From Armatimonadota bacterium (GTDB taxonomy: Bacteria > Armatimonadota > Fimbriimonadia > Fimbriimonadales > Fimbriimonadaceae): a stretch of DNA of 64,000 bases. Below the pieces are notes generated by a model. That model did not search any database. It had not been told where the DNA came from and saw only the letters and a program-made list of their open reading frames with translations. Shown here in pieces: positions 41,838 through 50,458 of the stretch (position 1 is the first letter of the stretch; the number at the start of each line of letters is the position of its first letter). The stretch covers positions 1,736,001 through 1,800,000 of the forward strand of contig WGMG01000006.1 of NCBI GenBank assembly GCA_016125185.1, in the 5' to 3' direction. The position numbers and the translations under genes are program-made.

Positions 41838-42827
41838 CTATACCGGATTCAACATGCCAACCGACTGCGTCACCCAGGTGTACTGCATAGATTCCTTCAG
41901 CCGGTCCTCAAACTTCTTCATCGGATAGCCGACCGGATCGGATACCCGTCCGTGTGGCTCCGCCACGTAAGCGTGAGTGAGGATGTTGCCCAGCTTCAGC
42001 CCGTACCGCTGGCAAAGGAACGCACAAAGGTCCGCCGCCGCGCAAACTTGCTCGTCGGGCCAATCCTGGTTCGCTTTCCGCCCTACCGTCGGGTCGGGGT
42101 CAAAATGCTCATGCTCGATGCCGATCGTAGCGGCGTTCGAATACAGCGTGCTGATCGCCTTGCCAACGTGATACGCGGTGTCCGCGTTGTCCACAAATTG
42201 GTAGACCTTGCCGGTCCGAGTGATGTACCAGTGAGCCGAAACCGCGCTCGTCGTGAAGTACGACAGATCGTCGTTCTCTGAGCCGTTGCTTGCGTGCAGA
42301 ATGATATTCTGCACCGGTCGGCTACGCCCAGGCAGATAGTTTCGCGCCTGAATGTACATGTACTCGATCGTCTTCACCACCGCGACCGCGCCACCCTGCG
42401 AATCAACCGACGCCGTCGGGATTGTGACCTCGACGACATCGTCGATCGAGACCCCGAGGTAACTGGCCAACCCTGGCGAAAGATTCGCGATTCGGCCCGA
42501 AGCGATCTCCGGCCCCCACTCAATGGGCTTTGCCATCGCGCTTCGTCCCGTAAGCGGGTCTCTTACCGAGACCAGCATCGTACGCAGATTCTCAACGGGA
42601 TGCTCGCTATAATTCCAGCGGCAAGCGATGTAGAAGGAATCCGGGTCGAGCCGCCGAGCGGTACCACTGGTCCCCCTCGGCTGCGTCGGAAGAAAATATT
42701 CTCCGACGATCGGCCACAGCTTCTCAAGCTCTTCCGAGCTGACGAACGATAGATCGTGATCGGGGGCTGCACCTTTGTCGTGCGGCCCACCGAAAACCGA
42801 TAGTTTTCCTGTTATTTTAGTTTCCAT
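41838..42827 (-). CDS. N-acetylmuramoyl-L-alanine amidase-type protein
   Basis: 329 aa. Amidase_2 domain in the second half: NIILHASNGSEN, VSAHWYITRTGKVYQFVDNADTAYHVG, AATIGIEHEHF and ILTHAYVAEPHGRVSDP supply the Zn histidines and the catalytic Glu. The N-terminal about 150 residues are a separate domain with a small beta-barrel look (RTMLVSVRDPLTGRSAMAKPIEWGP; LGVSIDDVVEVTIP). No signal peptide is visible, so either export is by another route or the gene acts in lysis. GGGGGG about 12 bp before the ATG may serve as Shine-Dalgarno. Confidence 0.85.
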   Translation of the reverse strand: METKITGKLSVFGGPHDKGAAPDHDLSFVSSEELEKLWPIVGEYFLPTQPRGTSGTARRLDPDSFYIACRWNYSEHPVENLRTMLVSVRDPLTGRSAMAKPIEWGPEIASGRIANLSPGLASYLGVSIDDVVEVTIPTASVDSQGGAVAVVKTIEYMYIQARNYLPGRSRPVQNIILHASNGSENDDLSYFTTSAVSAHWYITRTGKVYQFVDNADTAYHVGKAISTLYSNAATIGIEHEHFDPDPTVGRKANQDWPDEQVCAAADLCAFLCQRYGLKLGNILTHAYVAEPHGRVSDPVGYPMKKFEDRLKESMQYTWVTQSVGMLNPV

Positions 42828-43227
42828 ATTTTGCCGACCCCCCTTCGGCTTGATGAAGCATTTTGGCTTCTTACCGAATACTTAGCACCTTTCCACGTTT
42901 TTTACTACTGGAATTACGCAGGAAATTGAAAAAAAGTTCAAGCTCGCGGTGAACCTAAATGGCATCATTTTTCAATATGGTACAGTTTCGATATAAGTTC
43001 TTAAACATAAGTGAAATATTTTCGTCACATTTTTGATAAAAAGATCAAGATATAAATTTTGCTATAACCATTCTAAACACCAAATCTAGGCATCCAATCC
43101 AATCCTGTACCCCAAATTCAGTCCCCTCGTCCGGCTTATGGGCGACGCGGCAAACACCCGCTAAAAACGGCAAGTCTTTGGCACTACCGAGCAACCACTC
43201 GCTCCCACAAAGGATAATTCCAAGAGT
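42828..43227. other. AT-rich intergenic region
   Basis: 400 bp, much more AT-rich than its surroundings, between divergent amidase and protease genes. On the plus strand TTCTTAC-CGAA-TACTTAG (42870-42887 approximately) resembles the 11-bp direct repeats found elsewhere but is far from the plus-strand start. No ORF or RNA structure stands out. Confidence 0.4.
43213..43218 (+). promoter_or_regulatory. -10 hexamer, probable leaderless promoter
   Basis: GATAAT lies 9 bp before the ATG at 43228, with no Shine-Dalgarno sequence. Confidence 0.4.
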
Positions 43228-44730
43228 ATGCGTCGCACCATAGCTCTCCTGGCCGTCTGCCTTGCCGGACTTGCCTCCGCTCAGACTTCCGTGCCAAAAC
43301 GTGCCAAAGCGCTCGAAGCCTGGGGTGGCGACAAAATCCTCGGGGAATGGACCCTCCACGGCACCGAGTTCGTCCATGGTCGCATCCACCCGCTCACCAT
43401 CACCTTCGACTCCGTGTTTCGATTTCGAGAAGACGCCACCGGCCCCATGCCCGAGTCCGAAGGTTACGACCTCGAAGCCTCATGGACCATGAACGGGTCC
43501 GGCGTTCCCCACGCCACCTCCTACTCGGATCACGACTTTTCCCTCATCAACTTCTACGTGATGTCCGGCCAATGGACCTCCGAACAATCCCCCATCAAGG
43601 TCCTCTCCGAAAAAGACGACACGTGCGAGATCGCCCTCTCCGAAGACGGGCCTAAAGCCCTCGTCACCTTGGACGGCACCACGAACCTGCCCACCTACAT
43701 GCAGTACACCGGCTCAGGCGGAACCGAAACTTGGACCTACTCCAATTACCAAAAGATGGATGGAATCCAGGTGCCAACCCTCATTGACCACATGGCTGGC
43801 AAGAATCACCAGCAAATCAAGATCAGAGGTTCAAAATTTGCTAAGAATGGCAAAGCCTCTTACGCCATGCCACCTATCGATAACACCGGCTATAAGTTCA
43901 ATAGCGCTACAGGCAATACCATCGAGGTCAAGCGAGTCTTCGGCTACCTTTTCGTCAAGCCCCTGATCAATGGAAAAGACGAAGGCTGGTTCTTCCTCGA
44001 TACCGGCGCCGAGGTCATGGTCATCGACACGACGCTTGCCAAGCAGCTCAAGATGAAGACGGTCGGTAATGAGGAAGTCTCCGGCGTGGTGGGCAGCGTC
44101 AACTCCGATTTTGTTCAAGGCATCGACTTCCGCCTCGGCCCCGCTTCCATCAAGAACGCCTCGTACATGACCCTCGACATGGCCCCGTTTTCCAAGGCGC
44201 TAGGCATGAAGTTCGCGGGCATCTGCGGCTACGATTGGATCTCCCGGGTCATTCTCGACATTGATCCCACCAAGCCAACGACAATCGGCGTTTACCCCGG
44301 TGGAACAACGCCCATGCCCGACGACACATTGTGGACTACCGTCCCGTTCCTCGGCTTCATTCCGTGCATGACATGTCAGTTTGAGGGCGACCACGAGGGT
44401 CTCTTCACCCTCGACACCGGCTCCGGCTCAACAGTCGATTTCTTTACGCCCACCGTCAACAAGTACGACATGATGAAGGACAAACTTCTCAGCACCGGCA
44501 AGACGGGCGGAGCGGGCGGCTCAACCGAAAGCAAGGGCGGTTCCATCGACTGGTTCCAGTTCGGTCCCAAGCGATTCGTAAAGCCACGGGTCATTTTCCA
44601 AATCACTGGCGAAGGTGAGTTTGCCAGCACCCTCTCGGCAGGCAACATCGGCATGGGATTCTTGTCGAAGTTCCGAATGATCCTCGACTATCAAAACTCG
44701 CGCATCGCCTTCACCGAAATCTCAAAATAG
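43228..44730 (+). CDS. Secreted aspartyl protease-like protein with two DTG motifs
   Basis: 500 aa. Signal peptide MRRTIALLAVCLAGLASA. Residues 20-230 form a beta-rich domain like those in proteins annotated as outer-membrane lipoprotein-sorting or TPR-free sensors. Two retropepsin-type half-sites follow: GWFFLDTGAEVMVID (about 255-270) and GLFTLDTGSGSTVDF (about 390-405). Pepsins need two DTG/DSG loops, so one chain could form a complete bilobal active site. The C-terminus MGFLSKFRMILDYQNSRIAF is the usual last strand. Substrate unknown. Confidence 0.82.
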   Translation: MRRTIALLAVCLAGLASAQTSVPKRAKALEAWGGDKILGEWTLHGTEFVHGRIHPLTITFDSVFRFREDATGPMPESEGYDLEASWTMNGSGVPHATSYSDHDFSLINFYVMSGQWTSEQSPIKVLSEKDDTCEIALSEDGPKALVTLDGTTNLPTYMQYTGSGGTETWTYSNYQKMDGIQVPTLIDHMAGKNHQQIKIRGSKFAKNGKASYAMPPIDNTGYKFNSATGNTIEVKRVFGYLFVKPLINGKDEGWFFLDTGAEVMVIDTTLAKQLKMKTVGNEEVSGVVGSVNSDFVQGIDFRLGPASIKNASYMTLDMAPFSKALGMKFAGICGYDWISRVILDIDPTKPTTIGVYPGGTTPMPDDTLWTTVPFLGFIPCMTCQFEGDHEGLFTLDTGSGSTVDFFTPTVNKYDMMKDKLLSTGKTGGAGGSTESKGGSIDWFQFGPKRFVKPRVIFQITGEGEFASTLSAGNIGMGFLSKFRMILDYQNSRIAFTEISK

Positions 44731-46134
44731 CGATTCGGTTTCGACCTCGTCTTTAGCCGCAGTCGGCAGCGAATGCGGCTTCACCACCGCGTTCAGGATT
44801 TCCGGTTCTTCAAGAGCCTTCTGCGTCTTCGCGCCCATCTCCTTGATGCGTCGCGTCTTTGGCAGCACGTTTCTCTCAAGCGATCCGATTCCCTCGTTGT
44901 ACTTCTTCACTGCCGAGCCAAGTGCCTTCCCGACTCCCGAGAAGTGCTCGGCAAAAACCGCGACCGAGTCGTGTAGCTCTCCGCCAAGCTTAGCGATCTG
45001 GAGCGCATTCTCATAAGCCTTCTGTTGCTGCATCCCGTTCGCAATCGTCTTGAGCAACGCCACCAGCGTCATCGGGTTGGCCAGGATCACTTTCCGATTG
45101 AACGCCTCGTCCAACAATCCGGGGTCTTCCTGAATCGCGACCTGATACAGCGCCTCGCTGGGCACAAACATGACCACAAAGTCCGCTGTATCCGCATACA
45201 AGCCCTGATACGACTTGGTCGATAGCTGAAGAATGTGCTTCTTAACCTGCGCTGAGTGCTCCTTCAGCCGCACCTGCTTCTCGCTCGGGTCCTGTGTTTC
45301 GCTCGCCGCCAAATAGGCATGAAGCGGCGTCTTTGCGTCCACCACAATCACCCGATCATTCGGCAATCGCACAATCATGTCCGGCCGGAACCGGCCGTCC
45401 TCGGTCGACGTGCTGACCTGCATCTCGAAATCGGTTCCCTCGACCAGCCCGGCATGTTCCGCCGCCCGCCGCAACGTCAATTCGCCCCAGGACCCGCGAA
45501 CCTCCGGCCGCTGAAGTGCGTTTCCCAACCGGTTTGTCGAGGCCATCAGCCCGCGAACCTGCGTCATCAACTCGGTATACGACTCTGTTCGCTTCTGTTC
45601 CAGGTCGCGCGTATGCTCCCGAAGCTGCTCCAGCGTCTGCTTCATCGGTGCTAGCACTTCGTCGATCTCCTTCTGGCCAACCTTTCGCTCGTCCGCAAAC
45701 TTCTCCTTGGCCAACTGCAAGAACGACTCTTGCGCCTGACTCAGGGCCTGCTTGGAAAGGTTCGCGAAGGAGTTCTCCAGTTGCTCCTTCTCTTCAAGAA
45801 ATCGCTTGCGCTCCCGCGCCAAGGCCTCTTCCTTTTCGGCCACCACGCTCTGCGAGGTCTGAAGCTCAGTTTGAGCTTTGATCCGCTCACTCCGCTCCGA
45901 TTCCGCTTCCTGGGTTCGCGCCTGAATGCTCTCCCGCAAATGCCGAATCTCGCCCTCGAGGGAGAGAAGTTCGGACACCTTGGCCTGCTTTTCCTTCGAG
46001 TCGTTTTCCGCATTCTCCATGCGTTCTCGCATCGCCGATTCCATCACTTGGAATCGCGACCGAACCATCAGGACCGCCACTCCAGCCCCAAGGGCTAGTC
46101 CGACCAACAGGAAAAGAATCGAAATACTAGACAT
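44722..46134 (-). CDS. rmuC: DNA recombination protein RmuC
   Basis: 470 aa. N-terminal membrane anchor (ISILFLLVGLALGAGVAVLMV), a long coiled coil (about 25-165), then the RmuC domain: SWGELTLRRAAEHAGLVEGTDFEMQ, RPDMIVRLPNDRVIVVDAKTPLHAYLAA, and FVVMFVPSEALYQVAIQEDPGLLDEAFNRKVILANPMTL. RmuC limits recombination at inverted repeats, and the domain belongs to the nuclease superfamily (D...K/VDAK). It overlaps the convergent protease gene by 9 bp. Confidence 0.95.
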   Translation of the reverse strand: MSSISILFLLVGLALGAGVAVLMVRSRFQVMESAMRERMENAENDSKEKQAKVSELLSLEGEIRHLRESIQARTQEAESERSERIKAQTELQTSQSVVAEKEEALARERKRFLEEKEQLENSFANLSKQALSQAQESFLQLAKEKFADERKVGQKEIDEVLAPMKQTLEQLREHTRDLEQKRTESYTELMTQVRGLMASTNRLGNALQRPEVRGSWGELTLRRAAEHAGLVEGTDFEMQVSTSTEDGRFRPDMIVRLPNDRVIVVDAKTPLHAYLAASETQDPSEKQVRLKEHSAQVKKHILQLSTKSYQGLYADTADFVVMFVPSEALYQVAIQEDPGLLDEAFNRKVILANPMTLVALLKTIANGMQQQKAYENALQIAKLGGELHDSVAVFAEHFSGVGKALGSAVKKYNEGIGSLERNVLPKTRRIKEMGAKTQKALEEPEILNAVVKPHSLPTAAKDEVETESLF

Positions 46135-46212
46135 AACTCTATGTATATAGAGACGATGCTACCCGAAGGAGGACGCGCTTAGGTGTTCAAAATGGGCGCG
46201 TTACCCAGAGCC

Positions 46213-46722
46213 TTACCGCGCATTGGCCCCGCGCTGGACCTTCGTAACCGTTCCCTTCGTAAAGGTCACCAAGAGAAAATCGCCAACCTTCATGGTCTTG
46301 GCGATGTACTGGAGCCTCCCGCTAAACGCTTCAATCTTCTTCTCATCTGCCGGCAACCGAAGATCAAACCGGAAGTCGCTCGACGCCGAATAGCGAACGT
46401 CGGATTTCGGCGAAAGGCTCTTGATCACCTCGTTCACGGTCTGCTTCGGAGCCTTTTGAGAGACATGACCACTCTCGAAGACCAAGCGTCGCCCATTCTG
46501 AAAATAAATGACGTCAAAGGAATACTTGGTTCGATCCTTGAGCACAAGCAGTAACCCAGAGAGCACGGAGCGTTTCGTTGGCTTTAGGTCCGCGACTTTG
46601 GGAAGCATCCAAGGGTTGGCCTCTGCCAGGTAAGTCCCGCCGCACTTCTGAGAGAATTCCCGAGCCGACATGCCAACCTGTTGCCCTAACAGCAGTGCGC
46701 CAAAGAATGACAAAGCAATCAT
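46213..46722 (-). CDS. Hypothetical secreted protein
   Basis: 169 aa. A short signal peptide (MIALSFFGALLLGQQVGM) followed by a basic, beta-rich domain with no motif I recognise. TAAAAG lies just before the ATG. It stands 78 bp after rmuC's start in the same direction and is divergent from the GH32 gene. Confidence 0.6.
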   Translation of the reverse strand: MIALSFFGALLLGQQVGMSAREFSQKCGGTYLAEANPWMLPKVADLKPTKRSVLSGLLLVLKDRTKYSFDVIYFQNGRRLVFESGHVSQKAPKQTVNEVIKSLSPKSDVRYSASSDFRFDLRLPADEKKIEAFSGRLQYIAKTMKVGDFLLVTFTKGTVTKVQRGANAR

Positions 46723-46775
46723 GTCTTTTAGAGGCTATTCCTAGCGAAAACGTTCATCACATCAAACCTTTCGCA

Positions 46776-46781
46776 TAAAAT
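46776..46781 (+). promoter_or_regulatory. -10 hexamer, probable leaderless GH32 promoter
   Basis: TAAAAT lies 7 bp before the GTG at 46789. Confidence 0.4.
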
Positions 46782-46788
46782 TGAGGAT

Positions 46789-48678
46789 GTGCTCATCCCT
46801 GCCGTCGCCCTTGTCCTCCTGAGCCACCCGCTAGATCGATCACCGATCGCCATCGACTCCTTTGAGGGCAAATCTTATCGGGGCTGGCGGGTCACCGGCA
46901 CCGCGTTCGGCTCTGGACCAGCCCACGGAACCCTACCCAATCAAATGCCGGTCAGTGGCTACGAAGGCGAAGGTCTCGTCAATAGCTATAACGGCGGCGA
47001 CGGCTCCACTGGCTCGATGACTTCATCGAAGTTCAAGCTCCAGCGGCCCTATCTCAACTTCAAGATTGGTGGTGGCAACCATCCCCGCGAGACCTGCATC
47101 GACCTGATCGTCGATGGAAAGGTCGTCTACTCCACCACGGGAAAATCGACGACGCCCCAAGATACCGAATCCCTCGCCTGGGCAACCTGGGACGTCTCCG
47201 CCTACCAAGGCAAGTCTGCCCAAATTCAAATTCTCGACCTCAACTCGGGCGGATGGGGTCACATCAACATTGACGAAATCGTCCAAAGCGACCAAGCCCA
47301 AGCCCCCTCGGAGCCCCTCTTGACCACCCCTGCCGAACCGTACACGCCTCCCGTTCCCGAACCGATCTACCGCGAGCGGTATCGCCCTCAGTTCCACTTC
47401 TCGGCCAAGCACAATTGGCTGAACGATCCCAACGGCTTGGTTTACTTCGAAGGTGATTACCACCTCTTCTTCCAATACAACCCGACCGGAATCCAGTGGG
47501 GCAACATGCACTGGGGACACGCCATCAGCCCAGACCTCGTCCACTGGCGCGAACTCAATCCTGCTCTGTCGCCCGACGAGCACGGGACGAACTACTCCGG
47601 TAGCGCCGCCGTCGACGTCGCCAACACCACCGGCTTCGGCAAGGAGCCCCGACCGCCTCTCGTTGCCATGTACACCGCCGCCGGAAAGCCGTTCACCCAA
47701 TGTCTGGTGTACAGCAACGACCACGGCCGAACCTGGACGAAGTACTCTGGCAACCCGGTCTTGCCCCACGTCGTCGGCGAGAACCGCGATCCTCGCATCT
47801 TCTGGCACGAGCCCAGCCACAAGTGGGTGATGGCTCTCTACCTGGACGGTGACGAATTCGCCATCTACGGCTCACCCGATCTTAAATCTTGGACGGAACT
47901 GAGCCGCCTCCATATCCCCGGGAGCAGTGAATGCCCCGAGCTATTCCAAATCCCGCTGGAAGGCACCGACGAAACTCGCTGGATTTTCTACGGCGCAAAC
48001 TATCACTACCTCGTAGGCACTTTCGACGGAACCACGTTCCACCAAGAGGAAGGCCCAATCCAAGGCGACTTCGGCGCAAACTTCTACGCATCGCAGACCT
48101 ACAACGGCATGACCGACGGCCGTCGCGTCCAGATTGCGTGGATGAACGGCCCCGGCCCCATGCCCAACATGCCGTTCAATCAGCAGATGAGCTTCCCGTG
48201 CGAGCTCAAACTGATCCAAACCGACGACGGCCCAAGGCTCACTCGCACGCCCGTGCAGGAGATCGAGTCACTTAGGGGCCAAGGCTATGCCCTCGCCGCG
48301 ACACCGATCGCCGACGGGGAGTCGGTACCTGTCAATCTTCACTCACATCAGTACGATGTGTCGCTGAGCGTCCATCTCGATCCCGGCACCCAGACCGTCA
48401 TTCAGGTCGGAACCCAAGAGGTCGTCATCGATGCCGATAAGAAGACCATCACCAGCCTTGGTCGGACGGCCCCGTTGAAGCTCCAAGACGGCAATGTCGA
48501 CGTACGCCTTCTCATTGATCGCTCATCACTGGAGGTATTTGCCGAGCACGGACTAGTTTCGCTGACATCCTATCTGCCGACGCCATACCGAACCAACGAC
48601 GTCCGCATCCTCAGCCGAGGAGGAACTTCGAACATCGTTTCCCTGCAGGCCTTCGAGCTCAAGTCGGCTTGGCCCTAA
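46789..48678 (+). CDS. Secreted glycoside hydrolase family 32 (levanase/inulinase type)
   Basis: 629 aa, GTG start. Short signal region (MLIPAVALVLLSHPLD). An extra beta-sandwich of about 150 residues (25-170) precedes the GH32 five-blade propeller. The catalytic triad is complete: nucleophile D213 in NWLNDPNG, transition-state stabiliser D334 in ENRDPRIF, acid/base E381 in SSECPELF. The C-terminal beta-sandwich has RLLIDRSSLEVFAEHG. It cleaves beta-fructosides (levan, inulin or sucrose); which one is not evident. No PTS or fructokinase is nearby. The 3' end overlaps the convergent LTXXQ-like gene by 4 bp. Confidence 0.93.
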   Translation: MLIPAVALVLLSHPLDRSPIAIDSFEGKSYRGWRVTGTAFGSGPAHGTLPNQMPVSGYEGEGLVNSYNGGDGSTGSMTSSKFKLQRPYLNFKIGGGNHPRETCIDLIVDGKVVYSTTGKSTTPQDTESLAWATWDVSAYQGKSAQIQILDLNSGGWGHINIDEIVQSDQAQAPSEPLLTTPAEPYTPPVPEPIYRERYRPQFHFSAKHNWLNDPNGLVYFEGDYHLFFQYNPTGIQWGNMHWGHAISPDLVHWRELNPALSPDEHGTNYSGSAAVDVANTTGFGKEPRPPLVAMYTAAGKPFTQCLVYSNDHGRTWTKYSGNPVLPHVVGENRDPRIFWHEPSHKWVMALYLDGDEFAIYGSPDLKSWTELSRLHIPGSSECPELFQIPLEGTDETRWIFYGANYHYLVGTFDGTTFHQEEGPIQGDFGANFYASQTYNGMTDGRRVQIAWMNGPGPMPNMPFNQQMSFPCELKLIQTDDGPRLTRTPVQEIESLRGQGYALAATPIADGESVPVNLHSHQYDVSLSVHLDPGTQTVIQVGTQEVVIDADKKTITSLGRTAPLKLQDGNVDVRLLIDRSSLEVFAEHGLVSLTSYLPTPYRTNDVRILSRGGTSNIVSLQAFELKSAWP

Positions 48679-49283
48679 ATCGGCCACATGCCCTTCGGGC
48701 GAGCATCCTTGAAGGGTTTGCCTGCAAGCTTGGTAAGGGAGTCTCGCTGATCGTCGGTCAGCATCGCCAACAGGTCCTTCTCTTCCTGTTTGGAGATGTC
48801 CTCCATTACCTTATCAAGCTGTCCGTGCTTAGGCTTCTGCAACTCGCGAACCAATTGGCTGGTGGCTTCGCTCCGCCGCTTCTTGATCGAAGCCCTCTGA
48901 TCGTCGGTGAGCTTCAGTTCGGTGGCCACGTCGTCGTCACTCAGTGATGTTGCCCCTTTGATCTGAACGCGAATCTCCGACAGGCGCTGCCGCTGCTCAT
49001 CGTTAAGCACGGCCAAGATGTCTTTCTCCGTCTTATCGATGGCACCCGAGAATGCCAGACCCGCCGCTGGAGTCTTCGACTTCGGCTGGTTGGCAAACGC
49101 CTGGATAAGCCCATCTATTTGCTTCGACTGCTCCGGCGTGACCTTCAGTTCGACTCGAACGTCCCGTCGCTGAATCACCGCAAATGGCCGATAACTCTCG
49201 TCGAACATCGACGTTCCCATGCCGAACTGTGCGTTCGCCCCAACAGCCATCGCAATCAAAACAAAAGTGAGCAGGCGTTTCAT
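48675..49283 (-). CDS. Spy/LTXXQ-like periplasmic protein
   Basis: 202 aa from the ATG at 49283 (MKRLLTFVLI; GAGG before it; an ATG 3 codons upstream is also possible). Signal peptide to about residue 18. Helical, with three repeats of an L(T/N)(D/P)(E/D)Q(R/S) motif: VTPEQSKQIDGLI, LNDEQRQRLSEIRV, LTDDQRASIKKRR and LTDDQRDSLTKLAGKPF. LTXXQ proteins such as Spy and CpxP are periplasmic chaperones or stress sensors. Here the repeat number is higher than in Spy. Confidence 0.78.
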   Translation of the reverse strand: MKRLLTFVLIAMAVGANAQFGMGTSMFDESYRPFAVIQRRDVRVELKVTPEQSKQIDGLIQAFANQPKSKTPAAGLAFSGAIDKTEKDILAVLNDEQRQRLSEIRVQIKGATSLSDDDVATELKLTDDQRASIKKRRSEATSQLVRELQKPKHGQLDKVMEDISKQEEKDLLAMLTDDQRDSLTKLAGKPFKDARPKGMWPI

Positions 49284-49353
49284 ATTCCTCATCGTATCCA
49301 AAAATTGGAAGTCTCGCCCATCTTTTCGTTTCATTTCTCTTCCACCGAAACCG

Positions 49354-49374
49354 TCGAATGAAGCTCGAATGAAG
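49354..49374. repeat. 11-bp spaced direct repeat TCGAATGAAG
   Basis: TCGAATGAAG at 49354-49363 and 49365-49374, spaced 11 bp, upstream of the dioxygenase gene. A possible regulator site or a local duplication. Confidence 0.45.
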
Positions 49375-49435
49375 TTCGCGGAACGGTCCGAGGATTCCTC
49401 ATCCTTTTCTCATTTTTGACGTTCAAGCTAACATC

Positions 49436-50299
49436 ATGCAAAACGACGACGCACCCGTAGGAACAATCTACACTCGACGAGAAGCGCTCACCATCGCTGC
49501 GAAGGCCGGACTGGGTTTAACCGCCGGATCACTGTTCTCCTTTGCAGGCGCATCTGCCCCGTTTCAGCAGACTCAACCAAAAGTCAATCTCATCGCCAGT
49601 CCCGAGTTGACCGAGGGCCCATTCTTCGTGGACGAAAAGCTGGATCGCGCCAACCTCTTGTCCGGCACCAGCCGTCCGTCAGTGGTCAAAGCCACTCCGC
49701 TCGAACTGGAATTGCTGATCTACAAGTTGGTTAACGACAAACACGAACCGCTCCCGCTCGCCCAAATCGATGTCTGGCATTGCGACGCCAAAGGCGTGTA
49801 TTCCGACGAGAACCACCCGATGAACCACGAGAACACTGCCCGCCAAACCTGGCTTCGTGGTTACCAACTAACCGATACGCACGGAACCGCCAAGTTCCGC
49901 ACGATCATTCCGGGCTGGTACGAAGGGCGTACCCCACACATCCACTTCAAGATTCGCACCTTCTCCAAAAAGATGCAGGCGACCGCCGAGTTCACATCCC
50001 AATTCTTCTTCGACGAAGCCCTCCTCAAGAAGGTGTACGCCAAGGACCCCTACCGCGACAAGGGAATGCCCGACACTCACAATTCAACCGACAACATCTA
50101 CGCCGACCGACAAATCGACGGCTCCTTGGCTGGCTCGCACATGCTCCTCGACCTTCAGCCGTCCAAGTCTGGAGGTTACGCCACTAAGTTCACGGTCGTC
50201 CTCACCGACAAGAATTTCCATGCTGGACGACGCGGATTCGGCGGTGGATTCCCGCCCCCTCCGGGCGGTGGCTTCGGCGGCGGATGGGAGAGCTTTTAG
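49436..50299 (+). CDS. Intradiol ring-cleavage dioxygenase-like protein
   Basis: 287 aa. A Tat-like start (YTRREALTIAAKAGLGLTAGSLFSFAG) suggests export or membrane attachment. Core: TEGPFFVDEKLDRANLL, QIDVWHCDAKGVYSDE (first Fe tyrosine), KFRTIIPGWYEGRTPHIHFKI (second Tyr and both His ligands). Family enzymes open catechol or hydroxyquinol rings, but exported single-subunit versions have unknown substrates. The C-terminus is a glycine/proline-rich tail (GFGGGFPPPPGGGFGGGW). No other aromatic-degradation gene is adjacent. Confidence 0.88.
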   Translation: MQNDDAPVGTIYTRREALTIAAKAGLGLTAGSLFSFAGASAPFQQTQPKVNLIASPELTEGPFFVDEKLDRANLLSGTSRPSVVKATPLELELLIYKLVNDKHEPLPLAQIDVWHCDAKGVYSDENHPMNHENTARQTWLRGYQLTDTHGTAKFRTIIPGWYEGRTPHIHFKIRTFSKKMQATAEFTSQFFFDEALLKKVYAKDPYRDKGMPDTHNSTDNIYADRQIDGSLAGSHMLLDLQPSKSGGYATKFTVVLTDKNFHAGRRGFGGGFPPPPGGGFGGGWESF

Positions 50300-50348
50300 G
50301 CACTCGACTGCAGGTCAAGCTGACTGCCTTCTTTTGCACCAAACGAGA

Positions 50349-50440
50349 TACCTCTCCAGATGGAGAGAGGGTCTGCAATTGAGAACACCACAAAGGTGTT
50401 CTCAATGCGGAGAATGAGGCAAGGGCCGAACCGGGTGAGG
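50349..50440. repeat. Two-hairpin CTCTCC-type repeat, copy 5
   Basis: CCTCTCCAGATGGAGAGAGG hairpin, then TTGAGAACACC...GGTGTTCTCAA (second hairpin), and GGGTGAGG. Confidence 0.6.
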
Positions 50441-50458
50441 CGCCCAATGGGAAAAGAG

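Noticed and set aside
43045-43389. 114-codon minus-strand ORF across the protease start
   Set aside because: It overlaps the signal-peptide region of a clear gene and has no Shine-Dalgarno sequence or promoter.
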